DNA of 64,000 nucleotides from Pseudodesulfovibrio portus (GTDB lineage Bacteria; Desulfobacterota; Desulfovibrionia; Desulfovibrionales; Desulfovibrionaceae). This document shows, piece by piece, positions 1 to 9,048 of the stretch (position 1 is the first letter of the stretch; each line of letters opens with the position of its first letter). Below the pieces are notes generated by a model. The model searched no databases, had not been told where the DNA came from, and worked only from the letters and a program-made list of their open reading frames with translations. The translations under genes and the position numbers were made by a program. The stretch is taken from assembly GCF_026000375.1 (NCBI RefSeq), contig NZ_AP026708.1, positions 3,198,001 through 3,262,000 of the forward strand, in the 5' to 3' direction.

Positions 1-1070
1 ATTTTCCCTTTAACGTTGGCGACGGACAGTTTTACGTTAAAACGATTGTCGAACAGTTCTTCCGCCAACATGCAGCAAATAAAAAATGCAGGGAAAATCA
101 GAATAAAAAACAAGCCGTTGACATAGTTCTTACCAGCAATGACGCCAATTTTTTCCAGTGCAGTGCCGTACATCCCTTCAAACAGATAAATGCCATACGT
201 GTAAGATCCGACAAGGCACAGGATCCTCTTGAAGGGCAAATAGATCGTGTATGCATTGATGAACAAGTATGAAAATACAAGTGTCGAGACAATAAACAAA
301 CATGAAACGAATGTCGTATTGTTTCCAGGGATGGGGGGGATATACGTATAGCCGTTAGTGAAGATGAACGAGCCGAGCATTACTAGCGATGTCAATAGGA
401 CCCATCGGTTTTTTCCACTGGCTCCGTAGTTTTCATGTATAATCGGAAAAAGCATGCCTATGCAGAATAAGAAGTACTCGGAAAGATAAATATTTCTGTA
501 CATCCAACATCTGACTTCAGGAGCAGAGAAGTAATGCAAAACAAGATTGGCCACCCCAAAAAGCACGCAGAGTGCAGGAATCATTTTCAGCCTGTATTTT
601 CTTATCAAGGCGTAAAGAGCGGGGGCTAAAACATAGCAGGGGATCAAGGCATGGAGGAACCATGCACGCGGAGGGTCGGTAAAATGAATGAGGAAGAAGT
701 CGAAGAAGAGGTCGGATGAAAGGGACTGGCCTCTGTCAAAAATCAAATCAATAAAGAAGTTGGCCCAGTACAGTGGATATATCCTGATAAATCGTTTCAA
801 ATAAAAGCTGATCAGTTTTGTTTTTTCGTCATGGGTACGGCTCAGTGAATAATAGAGCCCAAAGCCGCTTAGGATAAAGAAGAAAGTGATGAAATGGTTC
901 CCGAACAGAGGGAGTTTGAAAGGCATGAATCTGTTGGAAAAATGGCTTCCGACTACTGTCAGTATTGCAAAACCTTTGAGATATGACGTTAGTTCGCGAC
1001 TGGAATTCACGTGAGTGCCTTTCGTGGAGGTTGAAGACGGTTCCCTTAGAGTAGCAATTACTTTTTCCAT
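1..1070 (-). CDS. Acyltransferase 3 family membrane protein, partial (C-terminus beyond the window)
   Basis: The reverse strand reads without a stop from an ATG at 1070 to the window edge, about 356 residues. The N-terminal part has the acyltransferase-3 pattern: a first membrane helix ending in a His (LKGFAILTVVGSHFS), then FFFILSGFGLYYS and the RFIRIYPLYW segment, followed by many hydrophobic helices. Proteins of this family (PF01757) sit in the inner membrane and O-acetylate sugars of lipopolysaccharide, O-antigen or exopolysaccharide. It lies at the edge of a polysaccharide cluster but on the opposite strand, so it is probably a separate transcription unit decorating the same or another glycan. 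The C-terminal end is not visible. Family assignment is confident; the substrate is unknown. Confidence 0.85.
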   Translation of the reverse strand, partial: MEKVIATLREPSSTSTKGTHVNSSRELTSYLKGFAILTVVGSHFSNRFMPFKLPLFGNHFITFFFILSGFGLYYSLSRTHDEKTKLISFYLKRFIRIYPLYWANFFIDLIFDRGQSLSSDLFFDFFLIHFTDPPRAWFLHALIPCYVLAPALYALIRKYRLKMIPALCVLFGVANLVLHYFSAPEVRCWMYRNIYLSEYFLFCIGMLFPIIHENYGASGKNRWVLLTSLVMLGSFIFTNGYTYIPPIPGNNTTFVSCLFIVSTLVFSYLFINAYTIYLPFKRILCLVGSYTYGIYLFEGMYGTALEKIGVIAGKNYVNGLFFILIFPAFFICCMLAEELFDNRFNVKLSVANVKGK

Positions 1071-1438
1071 CTTATCCGAAACTTTTCAAGCTTTTTCAAA
1101 GTTGAACATGTGCCCCTTGCCTCGCGTTCATGCTTGTTTGGGGGAGTATGCCCGTTGGCTTTGAGTCTTTTTTTGTGGGCTGCGGACAGTGGACCTGCCA
1201 AATGGCAAAATGGCGCAAATGGGTCAGGCCGTAAACAGGGCGCGGTGAGTGCGCGGTCTCGCCTCCTCCCGGCTTAGGATCGGTGTCCTGATGTCCGGGA
1301 ATATCGGACTCGACGGCGCTTTAAGGGGAAACACTTCTGGCAATCAAAATGTCCGATTTTAATTGTTTTTTATCATTGAATTTTTTTACATGTGGTATAT
1401 TTCTTTCATGGGATATATAAAAAATGTGGAGACAGTGA
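1071..1438. other. Intergenic region, divergent promoters expected
   Basis: This 368-base gap separates two divergently transcribed genes, so it should hold both promoters. It is AT-rich towards the plus-strand gene. One weak sigma-54-like arrangement (TGGTAT, five bases, TTTCA) at about 1393-1408 lacks the near-invariant -12 G, so I do not call it. I see no gene, repeat or clear terminator here. Confidence 0.4.
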
Positions 1439-2623
1439 ATGATAAAATCAATTACGGTTTTTTTCGGACTTTTCATATTCGTACTCGCCTTGTCGCCTGC
1501 AGCCTACGCAATCAACCAGGTTGGTTCATTTTCTGAATTGGGGATGTACCGAGACGTGTGGCAGCAAGGCTCTTACGCTTACATGGCGAGCGGGTGGGCG
1601 GACCTGAGAACCGTCGACGTGTCCGATTATTCCAATATGAGGATGACCGATTGGTGGCTTGACCGGTCCGCCAGTGGCGATGAGTCCTACTCTATATTTG
1701 CGAATGATGACTATCTTTTCTTGGCCGAACGGACCAATGGCGTGCGGATATTCAGTCTGGCAGACAAGGCTAAGCCGGCCCTGCTCTCTACATTTAATCC
1801 GTATGCTGGCGATCCTTATTACCGAGCCTCTTCCGTTTCAGTGAGTGGCAGCACTCTGTATGTGGGCGATTTCATGGGTGGCTTTGTCAGCGTAGACATC
1901 AAAGACCCCAGCAAGCCTGTAGAGCTTGATCGTATCACCTTCAAAAAGGAAACGGGGCGTTCAATAGAAGCGCAGGGCTTTGCGGTCAAAGGCAACTACG
2001 CCTATGTTGCTAATCCTCCTGGCGGTTTTTCTGTCGTTGATGTCTCTAATCCGGCAAATCTCGTTACCAAGACGTACGTTACCGAGAACGAGAAAAGTCC
2101 TTTGGGCGTTTGGGATATTGGCGTCAAGGGCGATTACGCATATGTGCTGGTGCAAGGGGTAGGCGTTGAGGTCTATAATGTTGAAACGCCGGACCAGCCC
2201 ACGCTGGTTGCCACGGTTGAGCTTCCAAACGGCAAGTTTCTTAACGGCGTGTCCACTGGCAATGACATGCCTCCTTTGGATATCGAGTTTTATGGCAACG
2301 TTGCCTTTGTCAGCAATGGCATTGATGGTGTCTACGTGCTTGACATTTCAGACCCTGAGGCAATGACTCAGGACTCCATTCTGGAAACGTTCGACCCTGA
2401 GCTTATTATTGAAGAGCAACTCCCCAGGCCCTATTCATATTCGTGGGGCATGAGTTTGGATTTCGAAAGCAGCATTCTCCTCGTCGCTGACGGTCATAAC
2501 GGAATTGCAGCCTTTGATATCTCCGAATACGGTATGGTTGCGACTCCGCTCCCTCCGTCGTTCCTCATGTTGATTTCTGGTTTGGTTCCGTTCCTGTACG
2601 CTCGCATCAGGCGAACTGCCTAA
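1439..2623 (+). CDS. Secreted LVIVD-repeat beta-propeller protein with a PEP-CTERM-like C-terminus
   Basis: The 394-residue product starts with a signal peptide (MIKSITVFFGLFIFVLALSP, cleaved near AYA). It continues with repeated units of the form G-x-Y-A-Y-V-A...G-x-x-V-x-D-V-S-x-P, the LVIVD/YncE-like beta-propeller repeat: for example VSVSGSTLYVGD, FAVKGNYAYVANP, IGVKGDYAYVLVQG and FYGNVAFVSNG. The last 27 residues have the architecture of an exosortase sorting signal: a PLPPS motif, a hydrophobic helix (FLMLISGLVPFLY) and a basic end (ARIRR). It is therefore probably exported, perhaps processed, and held at the surface. Other proteins in this window (16014, 32772, 33714) carry a closely related tail. 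Binding partner and role are unknown. The start fits a GGAGA about 8 bases upstream. Confidence 0.8.
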   Translation: MIKSITVFFGLFIFVLALSPAAYAINQVGSFSELGMYRDVWQQGSYAYMASGWADLRTVDVSDYSNMRMTDWWLDRSASGDESYSIFANDDYLFLAERTNGVRIFSLADKAKPALLSTFNPYAGDPYYRASSVSVSGSTLYVGDFMGGFVSVDIKDPSKPVELDRITFKKETGRSIEAQGFAVKGNYAYVANPPGGFSVVDVSNPANLVTKTYVTENEKSPLGVWDIGVKGDYAYVLVQGVGVEVYNVETPDQPTLVATVELPNGKFLNGVSTGNDMPPLDIEFYGNVAFVSNGIDGVYVLDISDPEAMTQDSILETFDPELIIEEQLPRPYSYSWGMSLDFESSILLVADGHNGIAAFDISEYGMVATPLPPSFLMLISGLVPFLYARIRRTA

Positions 2624-3254
2624 GTTCGTACTGGCACTCTGCCAAGCCAGGACACCTATGAGCGCTGATCATCAGTCGAAATCAAAACCTTGTATTTTGA
2701 GAAAGTAAGAATCTTGATACTTCGTGTTGTCCCTGCGTGCGGAATTGTCACCCACAGGGACAAATTTTTGGATTCGAGCCATATTGCCGGGGATTTATTC
2801 TGGTTCATTCAGTGTGAGTCCAAGGCTCTGTTTCTGTGAAGAGGTGTTCTTCTCATCAATCATAGTAAGATCTTTTTCGACTTGTCTTTGTTGTTCCTGC
2901 CAAGTCGGATTTGAAGTGTAGTTCTTTGTGATTTTTTCTGATGTGCATGTGATACGTCGGGATGGTCTGACCTTTATCCCAAGCCATCTTTTAAGGTTTT
3001 TTAGCAATTCATCCATTAACATAGAATCCTTAATGATATATGGTCACTTCAGTTTAAAAGGGTGAATTGTTGGCATCGTGTGTGATTCGATTGTGTTTCA
3101 ATAATTTAAGCGATAGATATCGAGCAAATGCAGTATTCCGATTCGCTCCCCCCTCACAGCGCGGAAAGCCTGCTCGTACATTTTCGGCGGGAGAGCTACT
3201 CAAAAAGCAGGCAACTGATTTCAAGTCAGTATCCTTGAGCCCGCATCAACTGTG
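2624..3254. other. Gene-poor stretch between the beta-propeller gene and the APS kinase remnant
   Basis: Apart from the doubtful small minus-strand frame at 2795-3022, I see no supported gene, RNA or repeat. Short plus-strand frames within it have no ribosome binding site or recognisable product. The stretch immediately precedes a decayed gene and may be part of the same decay. Confidence 0.4.
2795..3022 (-). CDS. Possible small hypothetical protein (75 aa)
   Basis: An open frame on the minus strand begins with ATG at 3022, preceded by AAGGA five bases upstream, and encodes a hydrophilic, lysine-rich 75-residue product without a signal peptide or membrane segment. I recognise no family. It lies in an otherwise gene-poor stretch next to decayed sequence, so it could be a remnant or chance frame. 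The ribosome binding site is the main support. Confidence 0.3.
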   Translation of the reverse strand: MLMDELLKNLKRWLGIKVRPSRRITCTSEKITKNYTSNPTWQEQQRQVEKDLTMIDEKNTSSQKQSLGLTLNEPE

Positions 3255-3640
3255 CGATTTGGAAATGCTTTTGAGTCGAGCGAGCTTGATTTCATTAGAG
3301 AGCATCGCAATTTGAACGTCACCCGCATTGGCCTCGTTGCCAGTTAGATTGTCAAAGAATGGTGGCATCGCGGTTTGCTCACCCATCGCTCCGTATCCCG
3401 AGTCACGCAGGCCGATCCAACGAGGCTGTCGAGCAATACGGTGCTTTGTCGAGGTCCATGTGAATATAATGACCGGAAGGGGATTTATGCGAAGGCGAGG
3501 GCTGGGCTGATCAAGGAGATGACCCGTTCATCGAATCGGAGAGCCCGGAATTGCGGATTTACACTTCTGAGTTGACACTGAGCGAGGTTGTTCAGCAAGT
3601 GGAGTCGTTGTTGGAAACCCTTGGTTATATTTTAGGCCGT
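3255..3640 (+). pseudogene. cysC: Decayed APS kinase (cysC-like) remnant
   Basis: Pieces of an adenylylsulfate kinase domain appear in family order but in all three forward frames. They are: ESSELDFIREHRNLNVTRIG and LVAS then a stop at about 3343; SKNGGIAVCSPIAPY (about 3351-3395); CFVEVHVN (about 3444-3467); DRKGIYAKARAGLIKEMT (about 3471-3524); and DDPFIESESPELRIYTSELT running on to ETLGYIL (about 3519-3635). In an intact enzyme these follow one another as the IGxVAxxxxxxGxIxxxxxISPY, FVEVxV, KGLYxKARxG and DDPYExPxxPE regions. At least two frameshifts and an in-frame stop are needed to explain the reading, so the gene is dead. The N-terminal P-loop half was not found. It suggests loss of a sulfate-activation/sulfation gene next to the polysaccharide cluster. 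Confidence 0.75.
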
Positions 3641-3848
3641 GAGGCTGTTCTTAAAAATATGTCTGTAATTTTGATAATTTATGTGTTTTGCATGTAAATT
3701 GCTGATATGGCGAAAGTGGTTCCTTCGTGTCCGTTGGCCCTCGGTAACCCGCTTTTGGAAGCAAGTTCATGGAATTGTCGAAGGTTTTTGAGATAGTTAC
3801 ATGCTGACTAAAAGACGGATGTGCAGTTGTAGAATACAGGTGGATCGT

Positions 3849-5144
3849 ATGAATCGAATCTTATTTTCCCTTTGCATGGTGGTTAGCATGCTTGTCGTCG
3901 GTGTCGCCCTAGGTGGCGTGTCAGTGGCGAATGCTAAACCTTTGAAGCCCGCTTGGAGTTTTCAGGCAGATGCGGCTTCCGGTTTTGCAAAGCAGTCCAG
4001 GATGCTCATTTTCAAGGATTTACCTGAAGTGGTTCTTCGCAATGTTAGATTCCATAGAGAGCATTTAGCTGATACGGCTGACAAGTATTCCGGCAATTTT
4101 ATATACGTCAAGAATTGTAAGAAGGTGGTCCTTGATGGTGTGGTTGCGCAATGGGGGAAGGGAGTCAGCTCTGCATACCAAAGCATTTTGATTGAAGATT
4201 GTGATGAGGTTACCGTTACCAATTGTTTCTTTTCGGGCAAGGTCAAGCGCGCGCATCTTCGGATTGAGGGGTGTGGAAAGGTTGATGTCAGCAATGTTGA
4301 GGTGAGCGGAATTTCGCTCGATGGACAGGTCGTCGGGAGCGGGATCGGAGTCTGGATTAACAATGGTAGCCCCCAAGCGCTTTCTGATCCGAAACGCGGC
4401 ATGTACTCCGGTGACCCGTTGGATTTGAATTCCTTCACCCTGCGTAACAGCTATTTTCATGACCCTAGTATTGTGAGCGACAAGTTTCAGAATATCGACG
4501 GGGTGCTGGTTCATTCCGGTAGCAACGGGGTGATAGATGGTTGCTTCTTTGAGAATTGGTATGGTGGCGATGCCGCTTTGGATCTTTCGCATCGCCGAAG
4601 GGATGAAAAATATCGGAATAAAACGATACAGGTTAAGAACTGCTCTTTCATAAACAGCAAGTGCGTAAAAGCTAACGGCATCAGCCTTGAAAGCAACAAG
4701 ATTACGTTTTCTGGTAACACCTACATAAATACACCACTTCAGTTTTACCATAATGGGTACACTGTCAGGTTCTTGAATGATGTCTTTCTCTACAAGAACC
4801 AGAAGAATAGGGGTTTTTTCATTCAATTGCTTGGGATGCATACAGGGAAAGTGAGGTTTGACTCTTGCCTTATGCTCGCAAATGCAATGCATAGTTTCAT
4901 TGCACAAAGTGGAAATACCAAGGGGGCTGGCTATAAAGGGTTGTTTTCGTGGAAAACGTATTTTGTTGTTGGAAGCAGTGTAAGAGCTGTCAGCACAAAG
5001 GTGGGAGAGAACGTCACTTCACTGGATGACATCAAAAACGGATTCATTTTCAAAAGATCTATTGATAGTGACGTGAAAGCCGCTATACAAGCTGGCAGCA
5101 TGCGTGTTGATCAGGAACTGATTGAAGAGTTTGGCGCATTTTAG
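3849..5144 (+). CDS. Secreted right-handed beta-helix protein of the polysaccharide cluster
   Basis: This 431-residue protein has a signal peptide (MNRILFSLCMVVSMLVVGVA, cleavage near ANA). It then shows repeating short units of the parallel beta-helix type (VKNCKKVVLDGVV, IEDCDEVTVTNCFFSG, IEGCGKVDVSNVEVSG, IQVKNCSFINSK). Such folds occur in polysaccharide lyases, epimerases and adhesins acting on long glycans in the periplasm or outside the cell. The ATG at 3849 is preferred over an upstream in-frame ATG at 3801 because it follows AGGTGGA and gives a clean signal peptide. It is the first gene of a same-strand run with export and assembly genes, so processing or binding of that polysaccharide is a reasonable inference. 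No catalytic residues could be assigned. Confidence 0.7.
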   Translation: MNRILFSLCMVVSMLVVGVALGGVSVANAKPLKPAWSFQADAASGFAKQSRMLIFKDLPEVVLRNVRFHREHLADTADKYSGNFIYVKNCKKVVLDGVVAQWGKGVSSAYQSILIEDCDEVTVTNCFFSGKVKRAHLRIEGCGKVDVSNVEVSGISLDGQVVGSGIGVWINNGSPQALSDPKRGMYSGDPLDLNSFTLRNSYFHDPSIVSDKFQNIDGVLVHSGSNGVIDGCFFENWYGGDAALDLSHRRRDEKYRNKTIQVKNCSFINSKCVKANGISLESNKITFSGNTYINTPLQFYHNGYTVRFLNDVFLYKNQKNRGFFIQLLGMHTGKVRFDSCLMLANAMHSFIAQSGNTKGAGYKGLFSWKTYFVVGSSVRAVSTKVGENVTSLDDIKNGFIFKRSIDSDVKAAIQAGSMRVDQELIEEFGAF

Positions 5145-5236
5145 AGCGCAGGCATGCGTTGCGATTTCTTGACATATCGATTTGAGTGGATTCGGCGGTT
5201 GACTATTACACGACACCGGGGAGAATGGGATGAGAA

Positions 5237-6514
5237 ATGAGGCTTAACGCAACACCTGTTTTATGGAGTTACGCTCAAGTGCTTTTTGGTTCGGCCGCAG
5301 GAAGGGCTCTTTCGTTTCTTAATATTGTCATCTGCTCCAAGCTTCTTTCTGTAGCAGAGTTCGGCCTTTATACGATATGTTTAGCCGTGCTGAATGTGGC
5401 ATGGCAGATTTCGCAGTGCTTTGATATTTCATATATCAAGTTTGCAAAAGTCGCTGGGGACGACGAACAGAAGAGCGCGATACTTGAATCGAACCTGCGC
5501 TTGAAGAAGTATTACATCGCTCTCATACTACTCGTTAGTTACCCTGTCGCATATTTTTATGGGCGATACTATCTTGAATCGTCTGAAATCATCGTGGCAC
5601 TCTCGCTCAGTGCGTGCGCTGGAGCTTTTCTTGTTTATAGCAGGACATTGGCCGCCGTATATCAGGAAAAAGAGCGTTTTGGCCTTTATTCCATCATCGG
5701 TTTCGCACATCCTTTTCTTGTCTTTGCCTGTCTTGTTGGCTGTTATCTGTTTTGGGATGACGCTTCTCTGCTGAGCATAGTGGTCATCTACCTGGCCGGA
5801 GCCTTAGTATCCATGGTGGTGAGTGCCTACTATTTGCAGCGAAAAATTGGTGTCGGGAGCGGCAAGGCCTCTGGCAGTTCCTTCCGCGAAGTTTTGGCTT
5901 TGAGCAAGTGGGTTTTTGGCGTCACGTTGCTTTACTATGTTTATCAACGAGTGGATGTCCTGTTGATAGGGCGTATAGTCGGCTTGGAAGAGTTGGGACA
6001 GTACGCGGTTGCAGCTCAGATTGCCCTCGTCTTTTCTTTGTTTACAGGCTCGGTCAGCGGTATCTTTTTGCCCAAGTCCATGCTCGCTGTGCAATCGATG
6101 CAGGCATTCCGGAAATATTTGAAAGAGGCTTTTGCGCCGATCATGTTGATATTGGTTGGCTTGATCGGTTTCTATTTTGTTTGTCCGTTCGTTGTCGAAA
6201 TCGGTTTTGGCGACATTTATATCAGCAGCATTTCTGCGATAAAAATTCTCACCATAGGTTGGTGTTTTCAGGTTGCCTATTTGCCATTTCAATATTTGTT
6301 CTATGCTTTGAATCAACCACGGTTGCGGTTTTTACTGGAAATAATTAAACTCGGCACCGCAGTGGTCCTTTTGCAGGCACTGACGCCCAGATATGGCATT
6401 GACGGCGCAGCCAGCGCTATTTCCATAGCATTTTTCTTGAATTTCATAATAGCAAGCTCTGTTTCTATCTATTCAATTGTTCGGAGTGCGAAAGCAGCAC
6501 AGGAGGAAGTATGA
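5237..6514 (+). CDS. Polysaccharide flippase (Wzx-like, MATE/MOP superfamily)
   Basis: The 425-residue product is almost entirely hydrophobic, with about 12 predicted membrane helices. The N-terminal pattern (GSAAGRALSFLNIVICSKLL, then EFGLYTICLAVLN) and the central TLLYYVYQRVDVLLIGRIVG followed by LGQYAVAAQIA are typical of the polysaccharide biosynthesis/Wzx family. Members flip undecaprenyl-linked oligosaccharide repeats across the inner membrane. Its stop overlaps the start of the pyruvyl transferase gene (ATGA at 6511-6514), which indicates translational coupling. With a Wzy-type polymerase nearby it suggests a Wzx/Wzy-type assembly route. Confidence 0.88.
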   Translation: MRLNATPVLWSYAQVLFGSAAGRALSFLNIVICSKLLSVAEFGLYTICLAVLNVAWQISQCFDISYIKFAKVAGDDEQKSAILESNLRLKKYYIALILLVSYPVAYFYGRYYLESSEIIVALSLSACAGAFLVYSRTLAAVYQEKERFGLYSIIGFAHPFLVFACLVGCYLFWDDASLLSIVVIYLAGALVSMVVSAYYLQRKIGVGSGKASGSSFREVLALSKWVFGVTLLYYVYQRVDVLLIGRIVGLEELGQYAVAAQIALVFSLFTGSVSGIFLPKSMLAVQSMQAFRKYLKEAFAPIMLILVGLIGFYFVCPFVVEIGFGDIYISSISAIKILTIGWCFQVAYLPFQYLFYALNQPRLRFLLEIIKLGTAVVLLQALTPRYGIDGAASAISIAFFLNFIIASSVSIYSIVRSAKAAQEEV

Positions 6515-7800
6515 AGGTTCTAATTCCAGAGAATATTCCTGCACACAACAAAGGTGAAGAGGCTATTCTTCGTGGTATTTTAAGAACATTTGGGGATATT
6601 GAAGTAGAGAAGCTCTATCTATATTCCACGTCTCCTGATTACGATCAAAAGATATATGGTAATCCAGTAGAAGTTATAACAGATACTCTTATCCCATATG
6701 CACGTACGACGAAGTGGGTTAAGATTAAGCATTTGTTGGGCCAGATCCCGAAGCACCTGCTGTATCTGATCATGCGGAAGATTGACAAAGGTCTGCCTTC
6801 CAAATTTTTCAAAAGTAAGCTCTTTCAGGCGTACGATGAGGTTGATTGTGTGATCTGTGCTCATGATAATGCGTACGCTATTATGCACAATGCACTGATT
6901 CTTTTTTGCAATTTTATCAACGTTCCTGTTGTCGTATACGGAACGAGTTTGAAATCCTTTGTCTACGAACGTCCCTTGGCAAAAGCTGCATTCAAGATGG
7001 GGCTGGAACGAGTCAACTTGGCTACGACCCGTGAAGCGTTAAGCTACAGTATCGTGAGAGACAAGCTGGAGATCCGGAATGCGAACATCCATCTCACTGC
7101 GGATAAGGCTTTTCTGGTTTCCCCCGACGATGCCAGCGTTGGTCGTACCGTATTGGAAAAGCATGGCTTGGACGTGGACAAGGATGTGATCGTCGGTGCG
7201 ACGCTTGTCAACAAGACAGACGTCTTTCACGGGTGTCTTAAGTCCATAGCCGACGAGTCTGAAAAGATGGCTGCCCGAGTGAGTATTTACGCTCAGTATT
7301 TCGATTATATCGTTGAGAAGTGTGGTGCAAAGATCGCGTTTTTCCCTCATTCGATAGGCCCCAAGGAATTCCACGATGATCGTGTGATGGCCAGGAGGGT
7401 GCTTGAGGCGTGCAAACATAAAGATCAAATGGTCGCTATTGAGGATGATTTAAGTGTCAGCACGCTTAAATCCATGCAGTTGCATTGTGCCTTTTTTACG
7501 GGCGAAAGAACCCACTCTTGCATCGGGGCGGCTTCGGTCCTGACGCCATTCCTTTCTTTGACCTATGAGGATGATCATAGAACCTGGGGAATACTTGGTG
7601 AAATGGTTGGCGCAAAGGAATGGATTTACAATATCAGCAAGATGGAAAAAGAGACCCTGACTGCGGCGTTTGATAATGCGTGGGATAATAAGAAAAAAAT
7701 AGTTGCGCATCTGGAAGAGAGAATCCCGCAAGTCGTGGATAACTCCATGATGAATGGGCACCATTTGAAACAACTCCTTTCGGAATACGGCTTGGGTTAA
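6511..7800 (+). CDS. Polysaccharide pyruvyl transferase family protein
   Basis: The 429-residue soluble protein begins MKVLIPENIPAHNKGEEAIL, the N-terminal GxxNxGdEA(I/L)L pattern of the polysaccharide pyruvyl transferase family (PF04230; CsaB/WcaK-like). Later segments fit as well: a Rossmann-like half with FFPHSIGPKEFHDDR, and the C-terminal FFTGERTHSCIGAASVLTPF, which matches the R-x-H...A...G.P signature of this family. These enzymes transfer a pyruvyl group from phosphoenolpyruvate to a sugar, forming a ketal and giving the glycan a negative charge. The gene overlaps the flippase by four bases and is followed after three bases by a glycosyltransferase. The exact sugar acceptor is not known. 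Confidence 0.85.
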   Translation: MKVLIPENIPAHNKGEEAILRGILRTFGDIEVEKLYLYSTSPDYDQKIYGNPVEVITDTLIPYARTTKWVKIKHLLGQIPKHLLYLIMRKIDKGLPSKFFKSKLFQAYDEVDCVICAHDNAYAIMHNALILFCNFINVPVVVYGTSLKSFVYERPLAKAAFKMGLERVNLATTREALSYSIVRDKLEIRNANIHLTADKAFLVSPDDASVGRTVLEKHGLDVDKDVIVGATLVNKTDVFHGCLKSIADESEKMAARVSIYAQYFDYIVEKCGAKIAFFPHSIGPKEFHDDRVMARRVLEACKHKDQMVAIEDDLSVSTLKSMQLHCAFFTGERTHSCIGAASVLTPFLSLTYEDDHRTWGILGEMVGAKEWIYNISKMEKETLTAAFDNAWDNKKKIVAHLEERIPQVVDNSMMNGHHLKQLLSEYGLG

Positions 7801-7803
7801 ACG

Positions 7804-9045
7804 ATGAAAATCGCATTGTGCAACCACCGCTACTTCATAAGTGGCGGTCCGGAGAAGTACCTGTTCAAATTCAAGGCTCTGGCTGAAGAGCGCGGTAATT
7901 CCGTGATGCCGATTTCGGTACACAGCCCCGAGAATGAGAAGTGTGAATACGAGGATTATTTTTTCTCATCCGTTTCCAAGAGCGGCGATGCCTACTTTAA
8001 TCCCGATGACAAATCCATCGCGACGCTAGTCAAGTCGATCACAAGGCATTTCTATTCGTATGAAGTGTACAAAAAAACACGACATTTTGTTGAAGAACAA
8101 AAGCCTGACGTCGCGTATGTGCTTCATTATCTAAACAAAATATCGCCAGCGGTTATTGATTCCTTCATTAATAATGATGTCCCCTGCGTGGTGAGAATCT
8201 CGGATTTCGGTTCGATATGTCCGCAGGCCCATCTGTATGCAGATGGAAAAATCTGCGAAGAATGTATAGAGCGTGGTTACCATAGATGCATCGCGAACAG
8301 GTGTGTCAAAGGGTCCCTGGCGGCAAGCTCGGTAAAAGTCTTTGCGTATTACTTCAACCTGCTACTTCGGCATCGGCGCCGGATATCCGCTTTCGTTTTT
8401 CCGTCTTTGTTCACCATGGAGAAATATATCGAATGCGGTTTCCCTGCCGAAAAATGTCATCATGTGCCGACAATGATCGAAAGCTTGGCAGACGAGCCTG
8501 CCAACTCAGATTCGCCGGACCGCATTCTTTTTGTCGGCAGATTTGTGCAGGAGAAGGGTGTGCATCAGCTGCTTGAAGCATATGCTGGCTGCGAAAGTGG
8601 TACGCTTCCCCTGTGTCTTGTCGGGTATACGGGAAAAACGGACTATGAAATCGATTTGAAGCGTGACTATGGATCAATTGCGACATTCAAGGATTTTGCT
8701 TCAGGTGAAGAATTGAATGAGCTGTATGCAAAAGCTTCGTTCGTGGTGATACCGTCAGTGTGGTATGACAACCAGCCAAATGTGTTGCTTGAGGCTGCAT
8801 TGCGGTCGAAAATGGTCGTTGTGCCGAGGCATGGTTGTTTTACTGATTTGGTTGAGGAGGGCGTGACAGGCCTTTTTTACAATCCTGATGATGTCGCCGA
8901 TTTGGCTGAAAAGATGTCTTGGGCAAGCGACAATGCTGATGCTGTGAGGACGATGGGGATAAATGCCTCGAAAAGAGTACACGAACTTCATTCGAGTGAA
9001 TCGCATATAAGCCACGTCATGGACATATTCAACAGTGTGAGATGA
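7804..9045 (+). CDS. Glycosyltransferase family 4 protein
   Basis: The 413-residue cytoplasmic enzyme has a GT-B layout. The N-terminal acceptor domain starts MKIALCNHRYFISGGPEKYL with the glycine-rich GG.E/K motif, and a donor domain starts near RILFVGRFVQEKGVHQLLEA. The family signature falls around SFVVIPSVWYDNQPNVLLEA (the E-x7-E region). A cysteine-rich insert (CPQAHLYADGKICEECIERG and following CIANRCVKG, about residues 139-170) resembles the zinc-binding insert seen in some GT4 enzymes of capsule clusters. It most likely adds one sugar to the lipid-linked repeat unit. Neither donor nor linkage can be read from the sequence. It sits three bases behind the pyruvyl transferase gene. Confidence 0.88.
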   Translation: MKIALCNHRYFISGGPEKYLFKFKALAEERGNSVMPISVHSPENEKCEYEDYFFSSVSKSGDAYFNPDDKSIATLVKSITRHFYSYEVYKKTRHFVEEQKPDVAYVLHYLNKISPAVIDSFINNDVPCVVRISDFGSICPQAHLYADGKICEECIERGYHRCIANRCVKGSLAASSVKVFAYYFNLLLRHRRRISAFVFPSLFTMEKYIECGFPAEKCHHVPTMIESLADEPANSDSPDRILFVGRFVQEKGVHQLLEAYAGCESGTLPLCLVGYTGKTDYEIDLKRDYGSIATFKDFASGEELNELYAKASFVVIPSVWYDNQPNVLLEAALRSKMVVVPRHGCFTDLVEEGVTGLFYNPDDVADLAEKMSWASDNADAVRTMGINASKRVHELHSSESHISHVMDIFNSVR

Positions 9046-9048
9046 TCG

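Noticed and set aside
1393-1408. Sigma-54-like box TGGTAT-N5-TTTCA before the beta-propeller gene
   Set aside because: The -12 GC, almost invariant in sigma-54 promoters, is TC here, so the match is too weak.
3067-3315. An 82-residue plus-strand frame before the APS kinase remnant
   Set aside because: No ribosome site, no family, and it overlaps the decayed gene in a different frame.
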